Shown in pieces: positions 22,059-29,864 of a DNA stretch of 39,676 nt. The notes below the pieces were generated by a model, which had not been told where the DNA came from, did no database searches, and saw only the letters and a list, made by a program, of their open reading frames with translations. How positions within the stretch are numbered: position 1 is the first letter of the stretch; each line of letters opens with the position of its first letter. The stretch lies in the NCBI GenBank assembly GCA_013286465.1, contig JABDFR010000026.1, forward strand, positions 1-39,676. The letters are read 5' to 3'. The stretch comes from Acidobacteriota bacterium (lineage in GTDB: Bacteria; Acidobacteriota; Terriglobia; Acidiferrales; UBA7541). Made by a program: the position numbers and the translations under genes.

Positions 22059-23425
22059 GCGCGCTCGATCTCATCGTTCGAGGCAATCGAGTTCTTGCGG
22101 GAGATTCCGCCGAGCCGTCCGCCGCCGCGATTCATATTCAGCACGGCGTAATTACTACCGTCACTCCGTACGACCAAACTTCGAACGCTCCGTCGATCTA
22201 CGAAGCCGGCGACGATCTGGTGATGCCGGGAATCGTGGACACGCACGTGCATATCAATGAACCCGGCCGCGCGGATTGGGAAGGATTCACGAGCGCGACT
22301 CATGCCGCAGCAGCAGGAGGCATCACCACGTTGATCGAGATGCCGCTCAACAGTATTCCCGCTACGACGACAACCGCTGCTTTTCGCGAAAAACTCGCCG
22401 CTACCGCAGGAAAACTTTGGGTGGATACCGGATTCTGGGGCGGCGTGGTCCCCGGAAACTTGCAGGAACTTGGCTCGCTCTGGCGAGAAGGCGTATTCGG
22501 ATTCAAATGTTTCCTGGTGCCAAGCGGCGTCGAAGAATTTCAGCAGGTGAGCGAGGACGATCTGCTCGCAGCGATGCCAGTGCTCGCTGGGCTCGGAGCT
22601 CCGCTGCTCGCGCACTCCGAAGATCCCGCAATCATCGAGTCCGCCAGCAAGGCAGCCGCTAAATTGCCGGCAAATAAATATTTCTCATGGCTCGCATCGC
22701 GACCGGCCGAAGCCGAATGCAAAGCCATCGAGCTTCTAGCAAGGCTCGCGGCCACCACGAAAGTTCGCATCCATATCGTGCACGTATCATCCGCAGCCGC
22801 GCTCGAAGTAATTCGCAAAGCCAAGGCCGCGGGCATATTGATCACCGCCGAAACTTGCCCGCACTATCTAACGTTTGCCGCGCAAGAAATTTCCGACGGG
22901 GCCACAGGATTCAAATGCGCGCCACCGATTCGCGAGCCAGAAAATCGCGACCATCTATGGAGAGCGCTGGGTGACGGCACGCTGGATTTCATCGCTAGCG
23001 ATCATTCGCCCTGCCCGCCGGAAATGAAGCGCACGGACTCCGGCGATTTTTTCGCGGCGTGGGGCGGGATCGCCTCGTTGGAACTCGCTCTGCCAGCCGT
23101 GTGGACTTCGGCGCGCTCGCACGGCTATCCTGTGGGCCGTCTCGCGGAGTGGTTGTGCCGCGGGCCCGCGCGGCTCGCAGGCGTTGCGAAGCGAAAAGGC
23201 ACGATCGCGGAAGGGCGCGATGCCGACCTTGTGATCTGGGATCCGGAAGCGGCATTCCGCGTGGAGCCCGAACGATTGCATCAACGCCACAAGTTGACTC
23301 CATACGCTGGCCGCGATCTGCAAGGCGTGGTCACGGCAACTTTTCTGCGCGGACGCAAGATTTACGAGCGCGGAGAATTTCCGGCGGGCCCGATTGGCAT
23401 GATTCTGAAGCGGACTGAGGCATGA
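22055..23425 (+). CDS. allB: Allantoinase
   Basis: A 456-residue amidohydrolase that opens allantoin to allantoate. The binuclear metal set is complete: His64 and His66 in DTHVHINEPGR, carbamylated Lys151 in GFKCFL, His187 in LLAHSED, His243, and Asp316 in SDHSPC. The spacing matches E. coli AllB within a few residues, and EPGR after the HxH motif favours allantoinase over dihydroorotase. ATGA overlap joins it to the FAD subunit and another to the next gene. Its allantoin should come from the decarboxylase domain in the next gene. Confidence 0.93.
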   Translation: MSALDLIVRGNRVLAGDSAEPSAAAIHIQHGVITTVTPYDQTSNAPSIYEAGDDLVMPGIVDTHVHINEPGRADWEGFTSATHAAAAGGITTLIEMPLNSIPATTTTAAFREKLAATAGKLWVDTGFWGGVVPGNLQELGSLWREGVFGFKCFLVPSGVEEFQQVSEDDLLAAMPVLAGLGAPLLAHSEDPAIIESASKAAAKLPANKYFSWLASRPAEAECKAIELLARLAATTKVRIHIVHVSSAAALEVIRKAKAAGILITAETCPHYLTFAAQEISDGATGFKCAPPIREPENRDHLWRALGDGTLDFIASDHSPCPPEMKRTDSGDFFAAWGGIASLELALPAVWTSARSHGYPVGRLAEWLCRGPARLAGVAKRKGTIAEGRDADLVIWDPEAAFRVEPERLHQRHKLTPYAGRDLQGVVTATFLRGRKIYERGEFPAGPIGMILKRTEA

Positions 23426-24942
23426 GCGAATTTCAAAAGCTTCCCAATCTCGCCTCCGAGCGGCTCGGGGCTCGAGTGATCGCGGCGAACGACGACTTTT
23501 TTGCGCCCAAAGAAAATCTTTTGAAGGACTCGAAGCCAATATTTATCGAGGACAAATATACAGACCGCGGCAAATGGATGGACGGCTGGGAAAGCCGCCG
23601 CCGCCGCACGCCAGGCTACGATTGGTGCCTGGTGCGGCTGGGCCTGCCGGGCAAAATTCGCGGAGTGATCGTCGATACCAGCTATTTTCGTGGAAATTAT
23701 CCCGAGCAATGCTCGCTCGAAGCCTGCGCGATACCCCTGGAGGCCGGGCGAAAACTCGAGCTCGCCGCACTCACTGCTCCTTCTACGAAGTGGTACGAGC
23801 TGATTTCTCAATCCGATCTCAAAGGCGATTTTCAAAACGAATTCGAGATTCGAGGCGAGCACCGCTTCACTCACGTGCGCCTGAAGATTTTCCCGGACGG
23901 CGGGGTGGCGCGTTTGCGCATTCATGGCGACGTGCTGCCCGCGCCCGCACGGGCAACCGAGAGTGCCCGTGAAATGGATTTGGCGGAAATCCAAAATGGC
24001 GGCCGAGTGCTTGCAGCCAGCGACGAATTTTACAGTGCGCCGCTTAATTTATTGATGCCGGGCCGCAGCAAAGGCATGCACGACGGATGGGAAACGCGTC
24101 GACGCCGCGGCCCGGGCTACGATTGGGTCATCATCAGGCTCGGCTTGCCGGGCTCGGTCCATCGAGTCGAAGTGGACACTTCGCACTTCAAAGGAAATTT
24201 TCCCGATAGCTGTTCGATCGACGCAATTTCTCTCGCAAGCGGCGCTGACCCCGACGCGAGCACGACCTGGCGGGCCCTCCTTCCGCAATCCAAGCTTCGC
24301 GCCAACGCATTGCATTCGTTCAAGAAAGAAATCATTGGCGCTGGGCCCGTTTCGCACATTCGCTTCAATATCTATCCGGACGGCGGCGTAAGCCGCTTGC
24401 GCATTTGGGCCAAGCCCGAGGTTGGATCGCGAAACTCAGGCGTTGATTGGTTTAATTTCCTGCCGGAAAAGAAAGCCGCGGCGGCACTTCTCGATTGCTG
24501 CGGCTCTGAGGAATGGGTACGCCGCATGTTGGCGAGCCGCCCGTTTTCAAATCCCGATGCAATGATTCGCGCCGCCGACGAAATCTGGAACGGTCTCAGC
24601 CGCAAGGAGTGGTTGCAAGCCTTCCGCCATCATCCGCGGATTGGAGCCAAGAAAGCCGAGCGCAAGCAGTCCGGGAAAGCCAGGGATTGGTCGGGGAAGG
24701 AACAATCAGGCGTCGCGCGAGCCGCTCGCGACACTCGTGCCGTTCTCGCCGCCGCAAATCGCGCTTACGAAGCTGCGTTCGGCCACATCTTCATCATCAG
24801 CGCGAGTGGAAAATCAGTTGAAGAAATTCAGCAGGAATTGCAGCGTCGCCTCGGCAATGACCGTGAGACCGAGCTGCGCACGGCCGCGGAGGAACAACGC
24901 AAAATCACCCGGCTGCGCCTGGAGACATTACTGGCCTCATGA
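23422..24942 (+). CDS. alc-uraD: Fused allantoicase and OHCU decarboxylase
   Basis: A 506-residue two-enzyme fusion. Residues 1-335 are allantoicase, visibly duplicated: GWESRRRRTPGYDWCLVRLG (55-74) recurs as GWETRRRRGPGYDWVIIRLG (222-241), and FPDGGVARLRIHG recurs as YPDGGVSRLRIWA. It splits allantoate to ureidoglycolate and urea. Residues 340-506 are 2-oxo-4-hydroxy-4-carboxy-5-ureidoimidazoline decarboxylase: HHPRIG with catalytic His404, KEQSG (426-430), FGHIFIISASGKS, and the EQRKITRLRLE helix. The fusion brings together two steps that flank allantoinase, encoded just before it. The reading frame is continuous through the linker. Four-base overlaps link it to both neighbours. Confidence 0.92.
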   Translation: MSEFQKLPNLASERLGARVIAANDDFFAPKENLLKDSKPIFIEDKYTDRGKWMDGWESRRRRTPGYDWCLVRLGLPGKIRGVIVDTSYFRGNYPEQCSLEACAIPLEAGRKLELAALTAPSTKWYELISQSDLKGDFQNEFEIRGEHRFTHVRLKIFPDGGVARLRIHGDVLPAPARATESAREMDLAEIQNGGRVLAASDEFYSAPLNLLMPGRSKGMHDGWETRRRRGPGYDWVIIRLGLPGSVHRVEVDTSHFKGNFPDSCSIDAISLASGADPDASTTWRALLPQSKLRANALHSFKKEIIGAGPVSHIRFNIYPDGGVSRLRIWAKPEVGSRNSGVDWFNFLPEKKAAAALLDCCGSEEWVRRMLASRPFSNPDAMIRAADEIWNGLSRKEWLQAFRHHPRIGAKKAERKQSGKARDWSGKEQSGVARAARDTRAVLAAANRAYEAAFGHIFIISASGKSVEEIQQELQRRLGNDRETELRTAAEEQRKITRLRLETLLAS

Positions 24943-25283
24943 GCTCACCGATCACCACGCACGTTCTGGATATTTCCATCGGCCGTCCCGCGCAGGGTAT
25001 CACTGTAACGCTGCTGCTGCAAACCAGCGGAACGGAATGGAAAGAAATTGCGCGCGGAGTCACCGGCGTGGACGGCCGGCTCGCGACTCTTCTCAAGCCG
25101 GGAAAAATGGCCACAGGAAATTACCGGCTGCGTTTTGAAACTGGGGCGTATTTCGCGGCGCGCCAATCCGCGGCGTTCTATCCCTTTATCGAAATTACGT
25201 TTGCCGCGATCGATGCAGGCCAGCACTATCACGTTCCACTGCTCGTGAGCCCGTATGGCTACACTACCTATCGCGGGAGCTGA
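24939..25283 (+). CDS. uraH: 5-hydroxyisourate hydrolase (transthyretin-like)
   Basis: A 114-residue enzyme that opens 5-hydroxyisourate to OHCU. Marks of the family: His8 in THVLD near the start, Arg47 in TGVDGRL, His98 in HYHVPLLVSPYGYTTYRGS, and the C-terminal YRGS tetrapeptide that separates HIU hydrolases from transthyretins. ATGA overlap with the fusion gene. Its product goes to the decarboxylase domain of that fusion, so the gene order pairs sequential enzymes. Confidence 0.95.
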   Translation: MSSPITTHVLDISIGRPAQGITVTLLLQTSGTEWKEIARGVTGVDGRLATLLKPGKMATGNYRLRFETGAYFAARQSAAFYPFIEITFAAIDAGQHYHVPLLVSPYGYTTYRGS

Positions 25284-25286
25284 CCG

Positions 25287-26135
25287 ATGCGCATACGTCT
25301 GGGCCAAAATAATTACGGAAAGTCGCGCGTCCGCATGCTGCGCCTCTCGCGGCAGGAGAACCATCACGAAATCAAGGAGCTTACACTCGAAATTCTATTC
25401 GAGGGCGACTTCGACGAAGTCCACACCGCGGGCGACAATCGCAAAATTCTCCCGACCGACACGATTAAGAACACCGTTTACGTGCTGGCGAAGCAATACC
25501 CGCCCGAACCAATCGAAGAATTCGCCGAACATCTCATCGAACATTTTCTTACCTACAACCCGCAGGTCTCGCGCGTAAAAATCGCCGCGACGGAACACCC
25601 GTGGAACCGCATCGCAATTGGAGGCAAGCCTCATTCCACTTCGTTCATTCGCAGCGGCAACGAGCGACGAACCGCCGTGATCACCGGAACGCGCGAGGAA
25701 ACTCGATTTGCGGCGGGCATCGAGGACCTCGTCGTGATGAAGACCACCGGCTCGGAGTTCGGGGGATTCATTCGCGATCCCTACACTACGCTAAAAGAAA
25801 CAAAGGATCGCATTTTGATGAGCCATGTCCGCGCCGAGTGGCAATACGCCGCGGAGGAAATCGCCTTCAGTCCCATCTGGCACGGCGTTCGCCAGGCGCT
25901 GATCGAAACTTTCGCCGAGCACCACAGCCGCTCGGTGCAGCATACGCTTTACGCCATGGGGGAGGCCGTGCTGAAAAGTTTCGAGTCGATTTCGGAAATC
26001 CATTTGGCGATGCCGAATAAGCACTACAATCTGGTGGATCTCAAGCCCTTCGGACTGGAAAATCACAACGAGATTTTCGTGCCGACGGACGAACCTCACG
26101 GAGTGATTGAAGCCACGCTTAAGAAGGATGTTTAG
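25287..26135 (+). CDS. uox: Urate oxidase (cofactor-free uricase)
   Basis: A 282-residue uricase. Key residues fit the eukaryotic/Bacillus type: Lys12 and Thr57 of the proton-relay pair (NNYGKSRVR; PTDTIKNTV), Phe159, Arg175, Gln218 and His246 in PNKHY. It oxidises urate to 5-hydroxyisourate with O2, releasing H2O2. The start lies three bases after uraH. It is the last gene of the operon on this strand; a convergent gene ends four bases beyond its stop. No catalase gene is close, so peroxide handling must be elsewhere. The fold consists of two T-fold repeats. Confidence 0.95.
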   Translation: MRIRLGQNNYGKSRVRMLRLSRQENHHEIKELTLEILFEGDFDEVHTAGDNRKILPTDTIKNTVYVLAKQYPPEPIEEFAEHLIEHFLTYNPQVSRVKIAATEHPWNRIAIGGKPHSTSFIRSGNERRTAVITGTREETRFAAGIEDLVVMKTTGSEFGGFIRDPYTTLKETKDRILMSHVRAEWQYAAEEIAFSPIWHGVRQALIETFAEHHSRSVQHTLYAMGEAVLKSFESISEIHLAMPNKHYNLVDLKPFGLENHNEIFVPTDEPHGVIEATLKKDV

Positions 26136-26138
26136 AAA

Positions 26139-27590
26139 CTATTTCGCGCGTGTGCGCGAATCGAGAATTTTCGCAAACGAGCCAAGCTTTAAATCCTCTA
26201 ACGCAAGCCCGGTCAGTTCCTGGGCCTCGGCCGCTGTCACTGCGCCGCAATTGATGGCTCGCAGAAAGTAATTCAGCAGCCCCTGGCCGGTGGCGGCATC
26301 GTCGAATACTTCGCCCACCAACGTCGCCTGCGCGGCTTTCTCGATGAAATTCCGCAAGCGCTCCGCGGCGGAATCAAGACTGCTGAGAAAAAATGAGTAC
26401 ACCGCCGCGTAGCGCGTCGGCAACTGCGCTGGATGTAAATCCCATCCCTGATAAAAGCCGGCGATAAGTGAATGGCGAATATGGTGCGCGTGCAGGCGCC
26501 ACGCCGAATGTACCGCGCTGCGATTCTCGGAAGCCTGCGCGGCGGTGAGTGGCAGTCCGCCCTTGGCCGCGCGGTGAACCGGCACCGGCAAGATATTCGT
26601 CGCGCCATCGGAAAGCCATACGCCGGTTCCTGCCAGAGCCACCTGCATCATTTCTTTGGCGAAGTCGCATGAGGGATGCAGCATGTGCTGGTGCGCTGCG
26701 GTGATATTGCGGCTGGCGGTGTAATCGTAAGTTCCAAAATGAGCGCCGACGCAGCGGCCATTCGCCGAGCGTACCAGCGCCAACAGGTTCGATTCGCCGC
26801 GAGAATTCAAAATCGATTGCGACGTTTCGATCATCAATTCGATGCGCAGCCAGCCGCCCGGCAATCGGAGCGAAGATTCGAGGCGATCGAGAATTTCCAC
26901 GAGCGCTTCGACTTCCTCAGGCAGGCTCACTTTCGGGAGTGTGACGTGGAAATGCCGCGGCAGCGCACCGGCGCAGGCCTCGGCCATCGCGGTGACAAAT
27001 AAATCCAGCGTGCGGATGCTACGCCCGCGCAGCTCCTCATTGAATGGTTTGATGCGAATTCCGATGAATGGCGGCAGCGTCCAGGCTTTTGCGCCCGCTG
27101 CTAAATCTTGCGCCGTCGAAATCGCGTGCGCGTCCTCTTCTTCTTCCGGGCGATTGCCGTAGCCATCTTCGAAATCGATACGAAAATCCTCGACGGGCTC
27201 GCGTCCGAGTTTCTCGCGCACGCGGCGATAGATTGTGAGCGCGAGCCAAGCCGCGCGGCTCTCTTTCCGAAACGTGTCCGGGTCGGAATCGATATATTTT
27301 TCGAGCCGCTCGATTTCCGCCGGAGCATCCGGGAGTTCACTGGCGCCATCCAATCCGATTGCTTTTGCGAAGGTGACGAAATCGGGAGCGTAGTCATCAA
27401 GGGATTGCAGCGCGTAAGTGCCGAGCCGTTGCGCCGAATCGGCATGGAATAGTTGCGCGCCGGCGTAAACGGTGTGGACGGGCTGCCGCTCGTTCCCCGG
27501 CCCCGGATAAAGTTGCGCAAAATCGCGGTGGCGTTCTCGGAGCTTGGCGTCCAGCGCTCGAAGTGATTCAGGCGTCAGCGATCTTTTCAT
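26139..27590 (-). CDS. DUF6986-type aldolase/citrate-lyase-like enzyme
   Basis: A 483-residue protein, ATG 27590 after GAGG. I assign it to the DUF6986/TIM-barrel C-C lyase-like group from its overall form: DFRIDFEDGYGNRP (135-148), which resembles the magnesium motif of CitE/HpcH aldolases, LMIETSQS near residue 258, and a CVGAHFGTYDYT segment. These proteins resemble malate synthase and citrate lyase beta subunits, which use acetyl-CoA and glyoxylate-type substrates. The uricase end is three bases away, tail to tail. A role in using glyoxylate from ureidoglycolate is an attractive inference, not shown by residues. It is not part of the operon transcript. Confidence 0.7.
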   Translation of the reverse strand: MKRSLTPESLRALDAKLRERHRDFAQLYPGPGNERQPVHTVYAGAQLFHADSAQRLGTYALQSLDDYAPDFVTFAKAIGLDGASELPDAPAEIERLEKYIDSDPDTFRKESRAAWLALTIYRRVREKLGREPVEDFRIDFEDGYGNRPEEEEDAHAISTAQDLAAGAKAWTLPPFIGIRIKPFNEELRGRSIRTLDLFVTAMAEACAGALPRHFHVTLPKVSLPEEVEALVEILDRLESSLRLPGGWLRIELMIETSQSILNSRGESNLLALVRSANGRCVGAHFGTYDYTASRNITAAHQHMLHPSCDFAKEMMQVALAGTGVWLSDGATNILPVPVHRAAKGGLPLTAAQASENRSAVHSAWRLHAHHIRHSLIAGFYQGWDLHPAQLPTRYAAVYSFFLSSLDSAAERLRNFIEKAAQATLVGEVFDDAATGQGLLNYFLRAINCGAVTAAEAQELTGLALEDLKLGSFAKILDSRTRAK

Positions 27591-27797
27591 TGGCGTCCTC
27601 AGCTGCCCACAGGATACTCCGGGCCGCGAGTAGAATCACAAGGAAACGTAAAAAAGCGCCGGCCTCTCAATCATTTGCGGGAGGTTCGATTCCATAATCC
27701 TCGCGGGCAAGCTCCAGCCGGCCTAGAACTGACGTTCTATTGCTGCCCGCAAGTGCTGCTGTTATGTTGGTGGCTCGTTCCACCAGCCCAAGCTACG

Positions 27798-28814
27798 ATG
27801 CCTTCAAAAATACTTCTCGTCGATGATGAAGCAGCTCCGCGCGCGGGACTTGAAATCCTCTTGCGCCGCGAGGGTTATGAAGTGCTCGCCGTTGCCGATG
27901 GCGCTGCGGCGCTCGAGCACTGCGCCGAATTTCGCCCCGATCTTGTTCTGCTCGATATCGTGATGCCCGGTCTCGATGGATTTGAAGTTTGCCGGCGAAT
28001 CAAGGCCGTACCGGAAACGCGGCTGACGCCAGTCGTCCTGATTACGGGTTTGTCCGCCGTCTCCGATCGCATTCAAGGCATCAATTCGGGGGCAGATGAT
28101 TTTCTGAGCAAGCCGATCGACTTCAGCGAGTTGCTGGCGCGCAGTCGCTCGCTGTTGCGCCTGAAAAACTACACCGACGAATTGGAGAATGCCGAGGCCG
28201 TGCTTTTTAGTTTGGCGCGCAGCATCGAAGCCCGTGATCCCACGACGCACGGCCATTGCGAGCGCCTCTCGGAAATTTCCGCGCTGCTCGGCACGCGCCT
28301 CGGTCTCGAAGCCGACCAGGTGACTGCGCTACGCCGCGCCGGAGTGGTTCACGATATTGGCAAGATTGCGGTGCCCGACGCGGTGCTGCTGAAAGAGGGG
28401 CCGCTCACCACCGAGGAAGAGGAACTTCTCCGCGAGCATCCCGTCGTGGGCGAAAGAATCTGCTCGCCGCTGAAATCTTTCCGTCTGGCTCTGCCGATTA
28501 TTCGCCATCACCATGAAAAACAGGATGGCACCGGCTATCCCGATGGCCTGAGCGGCGGCCAAATTCCGTTAACGGCGAGAATTTTGCAGATCGTGGACGT
28601 TTACGACGCGCTGACTACGGAGCGCCCTTATCGCACGGCGCTCGGTTCTGCGGCCGCGTTGGATGCGATCGAAGAAGAAGCGGGACGCGGCTGGTGGGAT
28701 CGCGATCTGGTAGTCGAATTCCGGAAAATGCTAGCTGAAGCGGGCCCGCACGTCGATGAAATCCGTAAACGCCACGGCCAGGGCACGAATGGCAACGGCA
28801 CGGGGCGCACCTAG
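27798..28814 (+). CDS. Response regulator with HD-GYP phosphodiesterase domain
   Basis: A 338-residue two-domain protein. The ATG at 27798 starts MPSKILLVDDE; an upstream extension has no protein-like content. Receiver: Asp9, Asp10, phospho-acceptor Asp53 and Lys105. HD-GYP: HD at 185-186 in VVHDIGK, the HHHEKQDGTGYPDG block at 237-250 with its GYP, and the later DVYDALTTERPY. Such RpfG-like proteins degrade cyclic di-GMP. No sensor kinase or GGDEF gene is beside it, so the input is unknown. Its end overlaps that of fdhD by four bases, tail to tail. Confidence 0.92.
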   Translation: MPSKILLVDDEAAPRAGLEILLRREGYEVLAVADGAAALEHCAEFRPDLVLLDIVMPGLDGFEVCRRIKAVPETRLTPVVLITGLSAVSDRIQGINSGADDFLSKPIDFSELLARSRSLLRLKNYTDELENAEAVLFSLARSIEARDPTTHGHCERLSEISALLGTRLGLEADQVTALRRAGVVHDIGKIAVPDAVLLKEGPLTTEEEELLREHPVVGERICSPLKSFRLALPIIRHHHEKQDGTGYPDGLSGGQIPLTARILQIVDVYDALTTERPYRTALGSAAALDAIEEEAGRGWWDRDLVVEFRKMLAEAGPHVDEIRKRHGQGTNGNGTGRT

Positions 28815-29677
28815 AACTGCAAGCGTTCTTCCCCGGAATAAATCACGAAACGGCGCCCGCGCAAAAATCCAACCAGCGTTAAATTCAACTCGCGCGCCAG
28901 TTGCGCGGCCAGGCTCGACGGCGCCGAAACCGATCCAACCACAGGAATTCCCGCCGCGATTGCTTTTTGCGCAATTTCGAATCCGCAACGACCGCTTACC
29001 AGCAGCACGACATCGGCAAGTGGCAGCCGATTTTCTTGCAGCGCCCAGCCGACCACCTTATCGACGGCATTGTGCCGCCCAATATCTTCGCGCGAAATAA
29101 TCAGCTCGGCGTCGCGCGTAAATAATCCAGCGGCGTGCAGCCCGCCTGTACGGCCAAAAATATCCTGCGACGATCCCAACTTTTCCGGCATCTGGCAAAG
29201 CGTCTCTGCAGCAACTCGGAACGCCGCGTTCGGCGGACGCAGCAGCCGCGAGCGGACCGCGTCAATCGAAGCCTTGCCGCAAACGCCGCAACTCGAATTC
29301 GCGAAAAAGTTGCGCTGCGTCTGCTCGGGATCGATCGCCACTCCGTCAGCAAGCCGCGCGACCACCACGTTTCCGCGGCTCGCCCGCGAGCCATCCGTGA
29401 TCGCCTCAAGCGAAGCAAGCTGCTCTCGCGACTGAATCAACCCCTCGGTAAAAAGAAAACCGGCCGCCAATTCCAAATCATGTCCAGGCGTGCGCATCGT
29501 CACCGCCAGCGGCGCATCGCCGACACGGATCTCAAGCGGCTCCTCGCCCGCCACGGAATCTTGCACTCGGCGCAACTTTCCGTCGACCCACTCGGTTACC
29601 TGCGTCACTTCAATACTGCGCGGTGCCGACAATCTGTTTTCCTCCCCAAGCACAAAACTCAAAAAACTGGCCAACAT
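28811..29677 (-). CDS. fdhD: FdhD sulfurtransferase for formate dehydrogenase
   Basis: A 288-residue protein. The Cys130-x-x-Cys133 loop in NSSCGVCGKAS is the catalytic pair that carries sulfur from IscS to the bis-MGD molybdenum cofactor. The DIGRHNAVDKVVG and SGRCGFEIAQKA blocks are also typical. No formate dehydrogenase gene is in the window. The closest molybdenum enzyme, xanthine dehydrogenase, uses a different cofactor form and is normally served by XdhC, so FdhD probably serves an enzyme encoded elsewhere. The ATG at 29677 has no clear ribosome site. Confidence 0.93.
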   Translation of the reverse strand: MLASFLSFVLGEENRLSAPRSIEVTQVTEWVDGKLRRVQDSVAGEEPLEIRVGDAPLAVTMRTPGHDLELAAGFLFTEGLIQSREQLASLEAITDGSRASRGNVVVARLADGVAIDPEQTQRNFFANSSCGVCGKASIDAVRSRLLRPPNAAFRVAAETLCQMPEKLGSSQDIFGRTGGLHAAGLFTRDAELIISREDIGRHNAVDKVVGWALQENRLPLADVVLLVSGRCGFEIAQKAIAAGIPVVGSVSAPSSLAAQLARELNLTLVGFLRGRRFVIYSGEERLQF

Positions 29678-29771
29678 GCTGTGTCACTCGAACCGTATCC
29701 AATCCACACGCCCGAGGCAAGTGAACTCTAGCACGCACGTCAACGTGCGGATTCACCGCCGCGAAAAATAA

Positions 29772-29804
29772 AAAGGCTCCGGGAGGGAGATACCCAGAGC
29801 CTTT
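29772..29804 (-). terminator. Intrinsic terminator after the phosphoesterase gene
   Basis: Read on the minus strand, AAAGGCTC (29804-29797) pairs with GAGCCTTT (29779-29772). The stem is followed at once by TTATTTTTC, a typical U-run. It lies 60 bases after the phosphoesterase stop and ends that transcript before the fdhD gene. Confidence 0.85.
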
Positions 29805-29864
29805 CATGCATCTAGTGATGCGCCTTGTTTTCAGAGAGCTAAACCAGCGATTTATTTCGCCGGC

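Noticed and set aside
27675..27720. GGTTCGATTCC, which resembles the T-loop of a tRNA
   Set aside because: The flanking bases do not form the five-base T-stem and I could find no anticodon arm or acceptor partner upstream.
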